Made by a program: the position numbers and the translations under genes. The notes beneath the pieces were generated by a model, which saw only the letters and a program-made list of their open reading frames with translations, was not told the origin of the DNA and did no database searches. DNA of 64,000 nt from Pseudomonas sp. PSB18. GTDB lineage: Bacteria > Pseudomonadota > Gammaproteobacteria > Pseudomonadales > Pseudomonadaceae. How positions within the stretch are numbered: position 1 is the first letter of the stretch; every line of letters begins with the position of its first letter. The stretch lies in NCBI RefSeq assembly GCF_014596565.1, contig NZ_NOIN01000014.1, positions 62,001-126,000 on the forward strand. Reading direction: 5' to 3'. Shown here one piece after another: positions 7,879 through 16,525 of this stretch.

Positions 7879-8972
7879 GCCAGGACTCGATCAAGTTTGC
7901 CTACTGGGTACCTAACGTCAGCGGCGGGCTGGTGGTCAGCAAGATCGCGCAGCGTACCGACTGGGGGATCGACTACAACCGCAAGCTGGCCCAGATCGCC
8001 GAGGCGGCCGGATTCGACTACGCCTTGACGCAGGTGCGTTTTACTGCCGGCTATGGCGCTGAATACCAGCACGAGTCGGTGGCCTTCAGTCACGCCTTGC
8101 TGGCTGCCACCACGCGTCTGAAAGTCATCGCGGCGGTGTTGCCGGGGCCATGGACGCCGTCGGTGCTGGCCAAGCAGATCGCGACCATCGATCAGCTGAC
8201 CGGCGGCCGCGTCGCGATCAACGTAGTGTCCGGCTGGTTCAAGGGCGAGTTCACCGCCATTGGCGAGCCATGGCTGGAGCACGATGAGCGCTATCGTCGT
8301 TCCGAAGAGTTCATCACGACGCTCAAGGGCATCTGGACCACCGACAACTTCACGTTTCGCGGTGACTTCTACCGCTTCCATGACTACACCCTCAAGCCGA
8401 AACCCTTGCAGCAGCACCCGGAAATCTTCCAGGGCGGCAGCTCCCGTGCGGCACGGGACATGGCTGCGCGGGTGTCCGACTGGTACTTCACCAATGGCAA
8501 CACCGTGGAGGGCGTCAAAGCCCAGATCGATGACATTCAGGCCAAAGCCGCCGCCAACAACCACAAGGTCAAGGTTGGGATAAACGCTTTCGTCATCGCT
8601 CGCGACACCGAAGAAGAGGCGCGTGCGGTGCTTGCGCAAATCATCGAACAGGCCGACCCGGAGGCGGTGCATGCCTTTGGTGACGCGGCGAAACAGGCCG
8701 GCAAATCCAGCCCGGAAGGTGAAGGTAACTGGGCCAAGTCCAGTTTCGAGGACCTGGTGCAATACAACGATGGCTTCAAGACCAATCTGATCGGTACGCC
8801 GCGGCAGATCGCTGAGCGCATCGTCGCGCTCAAGGCCGTGGGTGTCGATCTGGTGCTGGCGGGCTTCCTGCACTTTCAGGAAGAGGTCGAGTATTTCGGT
8901 CGTGAGGTCCTGCCCCTGGTGCGCGAACTGGAACAGCGCAAAGTGGCGACCAGAACAGCGGCGGTTGCTTAG
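7875..8972 (+). CDS. sfnG: Dimethylsulfone monooxygenase SfnG
   Basis: 365 residues, the usual length for SfnG. It is a luciferase-like TIM-barrel flavin monooxygenase; FAYWVPNVSGGLVVSKI at the N-terminus is characteristic of SfnG, and NVVSGWFKGEF is the flavin/substrate segment shared with SsuD and MsuD. SfnG converts dimethyl sulfone with O2 and FMNH2 to methanesulfinate, feeding sulfur into methanesulfonate metabolism. Its start codon overlaps the msuE stop, matching its need for the reductase. The next gene begins 15 bp downstream in the same orientation. Confidence 0.93.
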   Translation: MSQDSIKFAYWVPNVSGGLVVSKIAQRTDWGIDYNRKLAQIAEAAGFDYALTQVRFTAGYGAEYQHESVAFSHALLAATTRLKVIAAVLPGPWTPSVLAKQIATIDQLTGGRVAINVVSGWFKGEFTAIGEPWLEHDERYRRSEEFITTLKGIWTTDNFTFRGDFYRFHDYTLKPKPLQQHPEIFQGGSSRAARDMAARVSDWYFTNGNTVEGVKAQIDDIQAKAAANNHKVKVGINAFVIARDTEEEARAVLAQIIEQADPEAVHAFGDAAKQAGKSSPEGEGNWAKSSFEDLVQYNDGFKTNLIGTPRQIAERIVALKAVGVDLVLAGFLHFQEEVEYFGREVLPLVRELEQRKVATRTAAVA

Positions 8973-8987
8973 GTCTGGGAGATGAAT

Positions 8988-10133
8988 ATGGCTACGTTCA
9001 CCGACCTTCGCGACGAAACACCGTCCAGTTTGCCCCAGTGGTTGCAGCTACAGGCGCAGCGACAGGGCGCGGACATCGCCCTGCGTCACAAGCACCTGGG
9101 TATCTGGCAGGTGCGGACCTGGGGGCAGGTGGCTGAAGAGGTGCAGTGTCTGGCGAATGCCTTGCATACCCGAGGCTTTGTGGCGGGTGCGACCCTGGCG
9201 ATCATCAGCCGGCCGAGGCCGCAGGCGCTGCTCGCGGCATTGGCTGCGCAGTGGCTGGGGGGCGTAGCCAGTCTGTTCGATCCGCTCGAGTCGGCGATGG
9301 AGCAGGGGCAATTGCTTGTCTCGCTGCAACCGGAATTCGTGCTGGTCGAAGGCGCGCAAGAAAGCCTTCGCCTGCACGCGGCACAGGTCACAGCGCGGGT
9401 GCTGATTTATCTCGACAAGCGTGGTCTGGCGGATGTTCAAGCGCTGGATTACGCCGTGCTGGTCGCCCGGCCGCATGCTGAGCGAGCGCCGCAAGCACGC
9501 GCACAGCGCACGGCATTCGTGCTGTATCGCCGAGGTGCGCAGGCCATCGAGCAGCAACCCATCAGTCACGCCGAGTTATTGCGCGAAGGCCAACGGTTGG
9601 TGACGCGCGAGTCGCTCGGCCGGCAGGAAGAGGCGCTGGCCGCGCGTGCGTTCGCTTCGGGCGGACAGGCCCGCTATCTGCTGGCGCCCTGGTTGATGGC
9701 CGGTTTCCGTCTGAATTTTCCAGAAAGCCTCGCCACCCGTGACCGTGACCGGCGTGAGCTGGGACCGACGCTGGTGGCGGGGACTCGGGAGACCTACGAG
9801 CGTTTGCATGGGTATGCGCTGGAACGTTTGCCGGAACCAGGCAGTTGGAGTCGCACGTTAGTGAACTGGGCGTTAGCCACGGATCCGGGGAGGCTGCAAC
9901 GGCATCTGGGGGGCTGGCTGGTTCGGCGGCCGCTGCGCGATGTGTTGGGTTTTACGCGCACCCGTACACCCTTGTTGGTGGGCGATGCCTTGCGGCCCGA
10001 GACCCAGGCATTCTTCGAGACCTTGGGAGTCCGGGTGCGTCACTGGGGCGATTTCGCCCAGTGGCAAGCATCGGCGAATGCTGTGGGGAAAGCCGCCGAT
10101 GAATGGATCGAGCGTCAGCCACAACGGGCCTGA
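8988..10133 (+). CDS. Degenerate AMP-binding (acyl-CoA ligase-like) protein
   Basis: 381 residues from the ATG at 8988, which has GGGAG at 6 nt; an ATG at 8982 would be too close to it. The N-terminus (SLPQWLQLQAQRQGADIALRH, then the ALHTRGFVAGATLAIIS region) is clearly that of the ANL adenylating-enzyme family. The AMP-binding P-loop, normally YTSGTTGxPKG, is replaced by YRRGAQAIEQQP (about residues 180-192). The later motifs and the whole C-terminal lid domain are absent; full-length family members have 500-650 residues. The reading frame is intact and lies between sfnG and the transporter genes. In related clusters a full AMP ligase accompanies this transporter type, so this copy looks like a shrunken non-catalytic relative that is still translated. 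Confidence 0.68.
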   Translation: MATFTDLRDETPSSLPQWLQLQAQRQGADIALRHKHLGIWQVRTWGQVAEEVQCLANALHTRGFVAGATLAIISRPRPQALLAALAAQWLGGVASLFDPLESAMEQGQLLVSLQPEFVLVEGAQESLRLHAAQVTARVLIYLDKRGLADVQALDYAVLVARPHAERAPQARAQRTAFVLYRRGAQAIEQQPISHAELLREGQRLVTRESLGRQEEALAARAFASGGQARYLLAPWLMAGFRLNFPESLATRDRDRRELGPTLVAGTRETYERLHGYALERLPEPGSWSRTLVNWALATDPGRLQRHLGGWLVRRPLRDVLGFTRTRTPLLVGDALRPETQAFFETLGVRVRHWGDFAQWQASANAVGKAADEWIERQPQRA

Positions 10134-10144
10134 GGGAGTGTTCC

Positions 10145-10927
10145 ATGACCGACACCGTCGTCACGCATTTACTGGAACTGGAGAATATTTCCCTGTCGTT
10201 CAAAGGGGTCAAAGCGGTCAACGAGATCAGCTTCCGGGTCGCCACCGGGGAGATCTGCGCCTTGATCGGCCCTAATGGTGCCGGCAAGAGTTCGCTGCTG
10301 AACGTCATCAGCGGTGTGTACCAGCCACAGGCAGGGCGCATCCGTTTTGACCGGCAGGAGTGGCGCAAGATGCGCGCCCACGATGTGGCGGTGCGGGGTA
10401 TCGCCCGGACGTTCCAGAACATCGCGCTGTTCAAGGGCATGAGCGTGCTCGACAACGTGCTGACCGGGCGCAATCTCAAGCGCCGCAGCACCTGGATTGA
10501 ACAGGCCCTGCGCATCGGCCGGGCCCGGGGGGAGGATGATCGCCAGCGCGAGGCGGCGGAGCACGTCATCGAGTTCCTGCACTTGCAGCCGTGGCGCGAC
10601 GTGCTGGTTGGCACGTTGCCCTATGGCTTGCAGAAACGGGTAGAGCTGGCCCGTGCGCTGGCGACGGAACCCCGGCTGTTGCTGCTGGATGAGCCCATGG
10701 CCGGGATGAACGCCGATGAGAAGCAGCAAATGAGCGGTTTTATCGTCGACATCAATCGTGAACTGGGCACCACCGTGGTGTTGATCGAACACGACATTGG
10801 CGTGGTCATGGATATCAGCGACCACGTGGTAGTGCTGGATTACGGCCGCAAGGTCGGCGACGGCTCGCCCGAGGCCGTGCGGCAGGACCCCGAAGTCATT
10901 TCGGCTTACCTGGGCGCTCGTCACTGA
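10145..10927 (+). CDS. ABC transporter ATP-binding protein (LivG type)
   Basis: 260 residues from the ATG at 10145. Walker A is GPNGAGKSS (about residues 39-47), the Q-loop region reads RTFQNIALF, and Walker B is LLLLDEPMAGMN with the extra segment that LivG-type subunits carry. The ABC signature is the reduced LPYGLQKRVELARAL. It belongs to the hydrophobic amino acid uptake (HAAT) family and would power import with the two permeases and the binding protein encoded next. It follows the degenerate ligase by 11 bp. The position after msuE-sfnG suggests that the cargo is an organosulfur or related compound rather than leucine; this is inference. Confidence 0.9.
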   Translation: MTDTVVTHLLELENISLSFKGVKAVNEISFRVATGEICALIGPNGAGKSSLLNVISGVYQPQAGRIRFDRQEWRKMRAHDVAVRGIARTFQNIALFKGMSVLDNVLTGRNLKRRSTWIEQALRIGRARGEDDRQREAAEHVIEFLHLQPWRDVLVGTLPYGLQKRVELARALATEPRLLLLDEPMAGMNADEKQQMSGFIVDINRELGTTVVLIEHDIGVVMDISDHVVVLDYGRKVGDGSPEAVRQDPEVISAYLGARH

Positions 10928-10988
10928 TACCGGATATTCGAGGCTTCCCGTCAGGGAAAGCAGGCACGCCCGCAGAACAGGAACAGGC

Positions 10989-11870
10989 ATGGAATTTTTC
11001 TTTGAAGTATTGATTGGCGGGCTGCTGGCGGGGGTGATGTACGCCTTGGTCGCTATCGGTTTCGTCCTGATCTACAAGGCCTCCGGCGTGTTCAATTTCG
11101 CCCAGGGCGCGATGGTGCTGTTCTCTGCGCTGACGTTTGTCAGCCTGTTGGAGCGCGGCGTGCCGTTCTGGCTGGCCTTTCTCATCAGCCTGGCGGCCAT
11201 GGTCCTCATCGCTGTGGCGGTGGAGCGCGTGGTGCTGCGCCCGCTGGTCAATCGTTCGCCCATCACGCTGTTCATGGCCACTCTTGGACTGTCCTACGTC
11301 ATCGAAGGGTTCGCCCAGGCGTTGTGGGGCGCCCAGGTGCATGGATTGGAGCTGGGCATCAGCGATGAACCCCTGGAGCTGGGCGGGATGTTGTTGTCGA
11401 AGTTCGACATTTTCGCCGCGCTGACGGCCGCGTCGTTGGTGCTGGTGTTGTCCTGGCTGTTCAACAAGACCCGACTCGGGTTGTCGTTGCGAACGGTGGC
11501 CGATGACCCGCTGGCGGCGTTGGCGGTGGGGATCCGCTTGCAACGGGTATGGGTGGTGGTGTGGTCGGTGGCGGGGTTTGTCGGGCTCGTGGCCGGCCTG
11601 CTCTGGGGCGCCCGACTGGGGGTGCAATTCTCGCTGTCGCTGGTGGTGCTCAAGGCGCTGCCGGTGTTGATCATCGGCGGCTTCACCTCGATCAGTGGCG
11701 CGATTGTCGGCGGGCTGATCATCGGTGCCTCGGAGAAGCTGGCGGAGGTGTACCTCGGGCCCATGATCGGCAGTGGCATCGAGAACTGGTTTCCCTACGT
11801 GCTGGCGCTGCTGTTCCTGTTGGTGCGTCCGGCGGGGTTGTTTGGCGAGCGCGCCATCGAGCGAGTCTAA
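10989..11870 (+). CDS. ABC transporter permease (LivH type)
   Basis: 293 residues and about eight hydrophobic segments, beginning GGLLAGVMYALVAIGFVLIY and containing the family motif YKASGVFNFAQGAM, typical of LivH. The EAA-like cytoplasmic loop is around the segment RLGLSLRTVADDPLAA. It is the first of two membrane subunits. The gene starts 61 bp after the LivG-type gene and ends 10 bp before the second permease. Confidence 0.91.
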   Translation: MEFFFEVLIGGLLAGVMYALVAIGFVLIYKASGVFNFAQGAMVLFSALTFVSLLERGVPFWLAFLISLAAMVLIAVAVERVVLRPLVNRSPITLFMATLGLSYVIEGFAQALWGAQVHGLELGISDEPLELGGMLLSKFDIFAALTAASLVLVLSWLFNKTRLGLSLRTVADDPLAALAVGIRLQRVWVVVWSVAGFVGLVAGLLWGARLGVQFSLSLVVLKALPVLIIGGFTSISGAIVGGLIIGASEKLAEVYLGPMIGSGIENWFPYVLALLFLLVRPAGLFGERAIERV

Positions 11871-11880
11871 GGGGAAGCAC

Positions 11881-12948
11881 ATGTTCTATCGAGAAGTCGG
11901 CCAGTTCAGTACGCGCTATGCCCAAGGCCGTCGGGTCTTCGCCTTGCGCCAGGATCGTCACGGACTTGTCGCGTTGTTGCTGGTGGCTTTCATCGTCGTG
12001 CCCTGGCTTGGCAACGACTACTGGCTCAGCGCGATCCTGATTCCGTTCCTGGTGCTGTCGCTGGCGGGATTGGGCCTCAATCTGCTGACCGGCTATGCCG
12101 GGCAATTGTCCCTCGGTTCTGCGGCGTTCATGGCGGTCGGCGCTTTTGCCACCTACAACCTCGAAGTGCGTGTCGCCGCCTTGCCGTTGTTGTGCAGCAT
12201 CGGCCTGGGCGGGGTGGCGGCGGCACTGGTGGCGGTGTTGTTTGGCTTGCCGAGCCTGCGCATCAAGGGCTTCTATCTGCTGGTCTCGACCCTGGCGGCG
12301 CAGTTTTTCGTGACCTGGGCGCTGACCCGGTTCAGTTGGTTTTCCAACAACAGCGCCTCGGGTGTGATCAGCGCACCGCGCCTGGAGGTATTCGGGGTGA
12401 ACCTGGACGCTCCGGCCGGCCGGTATCTGTTGACGCTGACCGTGGTGGTGGCGTTGTTCTGGTTGGGCAAGAACCTGGTGCGCAGCGAGTTGGGACGCAA
12501 CTGGATGGCGGTGCGCGACATGGACACCGCCGCGGCCGTCATCGGTATCCCATTGGCCAAGACCAAGTTGCTGGCCTTCGCCATCAGCGGCTTCTTCCTC
12601 GGCGTGGCCGGCGCTCTCTGGGCCTTCGCTTACCTGGGGACCGTGGAGCCCCATGGTTTCGACCTCAATCGGTCGTTCCAGATTCTGTTCATCATCATTA
12701 TCGGCGGCCTCGGCAGCCTGTTGGGCAACTTCCTCGGCGCGGCCTTCATCGTCCTGTTCCCTGTTTTGCTCTCGAACCTTGTTTCTCTGCTGCCCGGCGG
12801 ACTGATTGACGCCGGCCAGGTGGAGAACCTGCAGAAGATGCTGTTCGGTGCCCTGATCATTCTGTTTCTGATCAAGGAGCCAGAGGGCCTTGCGCGTCTC
12901 TGGCAGCGGTTTCGCCAGCGCGCGCGGTTGTGGCCGCTGCGTTACTGA
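11881..12948 (+). CDS. ABC transporter permease (LivM type)
   Basis: 355 residues from the ATG at 11881, following AAGGGGAAGC; an upstream in-frame start would run into livH and is not needed. The motif GLNLLTGYAGQLSLGSAAFMAVGA is replaced in part by its family equivalent here (LLTGYAGQLSLGSAAF visible at about residues 71-86), and IKGFYLLVSTLAAQFF is the second conserved LivM segment. Around ten hydrophobic segments. It pairs with the LivH-type subunit in one HAAT importer. Confidence 0.91.
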   Translation: MFYREVGQFSTRYAQGRRVFALRQDRHGLVALLLVAFIVVPWLGNDYWLSAILIPFLVLSLAGLGLNLLTGYAGQLSLGSAAFMAVGAFATYNLEVRVAALPLLCSIGLGGVAAALVAVLFGLPSLRIKGFYLLVSTLAAQFFVTWALTRFSWFSNNSASGVISAPRLEVFGVNLDAPAGRYLLTLTVVVALFWLGKNLVRSELGRNWMAVRDMDTAAAVIGIPLAKTKLLAFAISGFFLGVAGALWAFAYLGTVEPHGFDLNRSFQILFIIIIGGLGSLLGNFLGAAFIVLFPVLLSNLVSLLPGGLIDAGQVENLQKMLFGALIILFLIKEPEGLARLWQRFRQRARLWPLRY

Positions 12949-13011
12949 ACGGCCCGGGGTCAGCCGTCCATTGCATTGATTTATCACCGGCTACATCACA
13001 AGGAAAACCCG

Positions 13012-14337
13012 ATGTTCAAACGATCATTCGCCAGCAGCCTGGCGTTGGCCCTCAGCCTCACCGCCGCGGCTTTTACCGTTCAGGCGGACAACGAACAATA
13101 CTTCCCGCTGCAAAGTTATCGCGTTGGCCCTTATGCGGCCGGTGGGACCGGTTTCTTCGGTGGGTTCATCGACTACCTCAAGTACGTCAACGCCAACGGC
13201 GGCGTGAACGGCGTCAAGTTGACCTGGAGCGAGTGCGAAACCGAATACGTGGTGGAAAAAGGCGTCGAGTGCTACGAGCGTTTGAAGAAGGGTTTGAACG
13301 GTGCACCAGCGGCGGCGACCAACCCATTGTCGGTGGGGATCGCCTACGCCACGCTGGAGCGCTCGACGGCGGACAGACTGCCGCTGATCACCATCAACCA
13401 CGGACGCACCGACTCCACCGACGGCAGCGTATTTCCCTATGTCTTTCCGTTGCAGCTCAACCCCTATTCCGAGGTGTCGGCGATCATCAACTACATCGGC
13501 CAGCGGGCTGGTGGGCTGGATAGACTCAAGGGGTTGAAGATCGTCACCCTGTATCACGGTTCGCCCTATGGCAAGGAAACCAATGAGGTCCTGCAGACCC
13601 TGGCGGACAAGTACGGCTTTACGCTGACCCTGCTGGAAGTGCCACATCCTGGCAACGAGCAGCAATCGCAGTGGCTGAACATCCGCCGGGAAAAGCCCGA
13701 TTGGGTGATTCTGCGTGGCTGGGGTGTGATGAACCCGGTGGCGTTGAAGACCGCGCAGAAAGTCGGCTTCCCGGCCGATCACATCATCGGCAATATCTGG
13801 AGCAACTCCGAGGATGACGCCGCGCCGGCCGGTGCCGCCGCCAAAGGGTTCATCGCCATTACCACGCACCCTTCGGGCACCGATTTCCCGGTGCTGCAAG
13901 GTATCCGCAAGCAGGTGGTCGACGCCGGTCACGGCGACCTGGCCGACCCCAAGCGTTTCGGCACCGTGTATTACAACCTCGGGGTGGTCAACGGCATTCT
14001 CAATGTCGAAGCGGTGCGTATTGCGCAGCAGAAGTTCGGCAAGCAACCGCTGACCGGCGAGCAGGTGCGTTGGGGTTTCGAGAACCTCAAGCTCGACGAC
14101 GCTCGACTCAAGGAACTGGGGGCATTGGGGTTGGTGCAGCCGCTGCAACTGTCATGCTCGGACCATGAAGGCGGTGGCGCGGTGCGCTTCCAGCAATGGG
14201 ATGGCACGCAATGGAAGCTGATCAGCGACTGGGTCCAGGCCGACCGCGCCTTGCTGCGGCCGATCATCGAAGCTTCGTCACGTCAGTACGCCCGGGAAAA
14301 AGGCATTACCCCGCGTGATTGCAGCCAGCCAACCTGA
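13012..14337 (+). CDS. ABC transporter substrate-binding protein (HAAT, Peripla_BP_6)
   Basis: 441 residues from the ATG at 13012. The first 25 residues form a signal peptide (MFKRSFASSLALALSLTAAA, cleavage near VQA). The mature part has the two-lobed type I periplasmic binding fold, opening with YRVGPYAAGGTGFFGGFIDYLK, shortened here as the glycine-rich YAAGGTGFFGG ligand loop. Four cysteines (two in the SECETEYV...VECYE stretch, two near the C-terminus) may form disulfides. It would capture the importer's ligand in the periplasm. The acidic and aromatic ligand pocket cannot be predicted by eye. A CG-rich hairpin follows the gene. Confidence 0.9.
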   Translation: MFKRSFASSLALALSLTAAAFTVQADNEQYFPLQSYRVGPYAAGGTGFFGGFIDYLKYVNANGGVNGVKLTWSECETEYVVEKGVECYERLKKGLNGAPAAATNPLSVGIAYATLERSTADRLPLITINHGRTDSTDGSVFPYVFPLQLNPYSEVSAIINYIGQRAGGLDRLKGLKIVTLYHGSPYGKETNEVLQTLADKYGFTLTLLEVPHPGNEQQSQWLNIRREKPDWVILRGWGVMNPVALKTAQKVGFPADHIIGNIWSNSEDDAAPAGAAAKGFIAITTHPSGTDFPVLQGIRKQVVDAGHGDLADPKRFGTVYYNLGVVNGILNVEAVRIAQQKFGKQPLTGEQVRWGFENLKLDDARLKELGALGLVQPLQLSCSDHEGGGAVRFQQWDGTQWKLISDWVQADRALLRPIIEASSRQYAREKGITPRDCSQPT

Positions 14338-14350
14338 GGCAACCCGATGA

Positions 14351-14370
14351 CCCGGACACTCGCGTCCGGG
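14351..14370 (+). terminator. Intercistronic hairpin after the binding-protein gene
   Basis: CCCGGAC-ACTCGC-GTCCGGG: a perfect 7-bp stem between the binding-protein gene and the last ATPase gene, without a T-run. Such hairpins often protect the abundant binding-protein mRNA or cause partial termination, lowering expression of the next gene. Confidence 0.45.
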
Positions 14371-14394
14371 CTTTCCACTAGGAGGCGAAACAGC

Positions 14395-15189
14395 ATGACG
14401 ACGAACGTGCCGATCCTGCAGATCGACGATATCGAGATCTTCTACGAACAGACCATCCTGGCCGTGCGTAGCGTGTCTCTGGAAGTGAAGAAAGGACAGG
14501 TCGTGGCGCTGCTGGGGGCCAATGGTGCAGGTAAAAGCACCACGTTGAAGGCCGTCTCCAATCTGGTGCGCGCCGAGCGGGGCGAAGTGGTACGGGGGCG
14601 GATTGTCTACCAAGGAAAAGAGGTGACCCGCAGTGCCCCTCACTGGCTGGCGGCAAAAGGCCTGGTACAAGTGCTGGAAGGTCGACATTGCTTTGCCCAG
14701 TTGACGGTGGAGGAAAATCTCCTGTCGGGCGCCCTTGCGCGCCAGGTTCCACGGCGCCAGATACTGTCCGACCTGGAGTGGGTCTACGGTCATTTCCCGC
14801 GCCTGAAACTACGCCGCAAAACCCCGGCCGGCTACACCTCGGGCGGTGAGCAACAGATGATCGCGATAGGGCGGGCGCTGATGGCCAAACCGCAACTGGT
14901 ATTGCTCGATGAACCCTCGATGGGCCTGGCACCGCAGATCGTCGAGGAAATCTTCGAAATCATCCGCCAGCTCAATCAGCAGGAGGGCGTCAGTTTTCTG
15001 ATCGCCGAGCAGAACATCAACGTTGCTCTGCGTTACGCCCATTTTGGTTATGTATTGGAAAATGGTCGCGTGGTCAGTGAAGGCAGCGCCGAACAACTGG
15101 CGGCCCGCAGCGACCTTCAGGATTTCTACTTGGGGGCTCGGGCCGAAGCGAGAACTTCATCGTTAAGTGCGGTCGCAGGATCAGGTTGA
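14395..15189 (+). CDS. ABC transporter ATP-binding protein (LivF type)
   Basis: 264 residues from the ATG at 14395, preceded by AGGAGGCG. Walker A is GANGAGKST (about residues 40-48), the signature is TSGGEQQMIAIGRAL and Walker B is LVLLDEPSMGLAP, all as expected for LivF. It is the second ATPase of the importer. It is the last gene of the msuE operon; its stop overlaps the stop end of the convergent sfnR gene by 9 bp. Confidence 0.92.
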   Translation: MTTNVPILQIDDIEIFYEQTILAVRSVSLEVKKGQVVALLGANGAGKSTTLKAVSNLVRAERGEVVRGRIVYQGKEVTRSAPHWLAAKGLVQVLEGRHCFAQLTVEENLLSGALARQVPRRQILSDLEWVYGHFPRLKLRRKTPAGYTSGGEQQMIAIGRALMAKPQLVLLDEPSMGLAPQIVEEIFEIIRQLNQQEGVSFLIAEQNINVALRYAHFGYVLENGRVVSEGSAEQLAARSDLQDFYLGARAEARTSSLSAVAGSG

Positions 15190-16284
15190 AAGATTGACCA
15201 CTTGACCGTTCAGCGTGCTCAACGCCGGACGGCGCTTGTTGACCACCAGCTCGCCGATCCTGATCAATTGCGTGCGCGTGACATTGCGGCTGAGACCCAG
15301 CAGGGCGGCTGTGTGAACCTGATTGCAATGGGCGTATCGGTAGGCGGCGCGCAACAGCGCCGTTTCGACCTTCTCATGTAAATTGCCGTGCTCTTGTTCA
15401 AGCAGTTTTTCAAAGGCTTGTTGCAAGAGCGTCTCGGCATTTTGAGGGGGACTATCCGCGGGTGCGTCCTGGCGGTCGATGCGGAAGTTGGACAGGTGCA
15501 GATCCTGCACGCCAATCAACGGACTGCGGCAAATCAGCAGCGTGTGATGGATGACATTTTCCAGCTCGCGGATGTTGCCCGGCCAGGAATAATCGAGCAG
15601 TTTGCGTTGTGCCTGCGCATCCAGCGCGACCTCGCCGTAACCCAGCTTGCGACTGTACTCGGCGATGAAGTGGTGTATCAACGGCAGGATGTCACCGGGG
15701 CGCTCGCGCAGCGGTTTGAGAACAAGGCTGACCACATTGAGGCGGTAGTAGAGGTCCTCGCGAAAGTGGCCGGCGTTGATGGCTTTTTCCAGTTGCACGT
15801 TGGTGGCCGCCAGTACGCGCACATTGATCTTGATGCTCTTGCGCGACCCCAGGCGGACCACTTCACGCTCCTGCAATACCCTGAGCAGCTTGACCTGGAT
15901 CGGTAGAGGCAGGTCACCGATTTCATCCAGGAACAAGGTGCCGCCGTCCGCTTCTTCGAACCAGCCGGCTTTTGCGCTCAATGCACCGGTGAAGGCGCCT
16001 TTTTCGTGCCCGAACAGCTCGGCTTCCACCAGCGTCTCGGAGAACGCCCCACAGTTGACCGCAACGAACGCCTTGCCCCGGCGGGCGCTGAGATTATGTA
16101 TGTGCCGGGCGACCAACTCCTTGCCCGTGCCGGTCTGGCCGATGATCAGCACACTGGCATCGCTGGGGGCCACTTGCTGCAAATGAGCCAACAGGGCCCG
16201 AGAGCTCGGGTCTTCAAAGACCTGCGCCGTGGCACGAATCGACGTGGCCAGGGCAGGGGAAGGCGGAAGCGTGAGAAGTTGCAT
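15181..16284 (-). CDS. sfnR: Sigma-54-dependent transcriptional activator SfnR
   Basis: 367 residues. There is no receiver or PAS domain before the AAA+ module, as in SfnR. Walker A is GQTGTGKE (about residues 49-56), the sigma-54-contacting loop GAFTGA follows within GHEKGAFTGAL, and Walker B is GGTLFLDEIGDLP. The C-terminus holds a Fis-type helix-turn-helix (HTAALLGLSRNVTRTQLIRIG). SfnR activates sulfone-utilisation genes with RpoN, and here a matching -24/-12 site lies at 7206. In P. putida sfnR itself is reported to depend on the sulfur regulator CysB. The 120 bp upstream of this gene are AT-rich. The gene converges with the importer operon and overlaps it by 9 bp. Confidence 0.9.
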   Translation of the reverse strand: MQLLTLPPSPALATSIRATAQVFEDPSSRALLAHLQQVAPSDASVLIIGQTGTGKELVARHIHNLSARRGKAFVAVNCGAFSETLVEAELFGHEKGAFTGALSAKAGWFEEADGGTLFLDEIGDLPLPIQVKLLRVLQEREVVRLGSRKSIKINVRVLAATNVQLEKAINAGHFREDLYYRLNVVSLVLKPLRERPGDILPLIHHFIAEYSRKLGYGEVALDAQAQRKLLDYSWPGNIRELENVIHHTLLICRSPLIGVQDLHLSNFRIDRQDAPADSPPQNAETLLQQAFEKLLEQEHGNLHEKVETALLRAAYRYAHCNQVHTAALLGLSRNVTRTQLIRIGELVVNKRRPALSTLNGQVVNLST

Positions 16285-16453
16285 GATGGTGACTCGTTAA
16301 TGAGATCGCAGATCGGAGTGCCGGGGCCCACACACCCTGTTGGTCAAAGGCCTTAAGGGCAATCTAAATGATCTAAAAAACTCTCAATAAATAATTTTTT
16401 GTTATTTGCTTAAGGCTTTAGCCTTTAATGAACCCGATGGAGGCAGGCCCGAC

Positions 16454-16481
16454 GCTATCGCGAGCAGGCTCGCTCCCACAG
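16454..16481. repeat. Single REP
   Basis: One REP copy (ATCGCGAGCAGGCTCGCTCC) without an inverted partner, between the sfnR promoter region and the 3' end of the efflux operon. Confidence 0.8.
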
Positions 16482-16525
16482 TGGTCGGCGGTGTTTGTGG
16501 GGTGTGCGACGTCCCCCCGGTGTGG

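Noticed and set aside
10896..11882. Long minus-strand open frame in the permease gene
   Set aside because: H/Q/R-rich shadow of the hydrophobic LivH-type permease.
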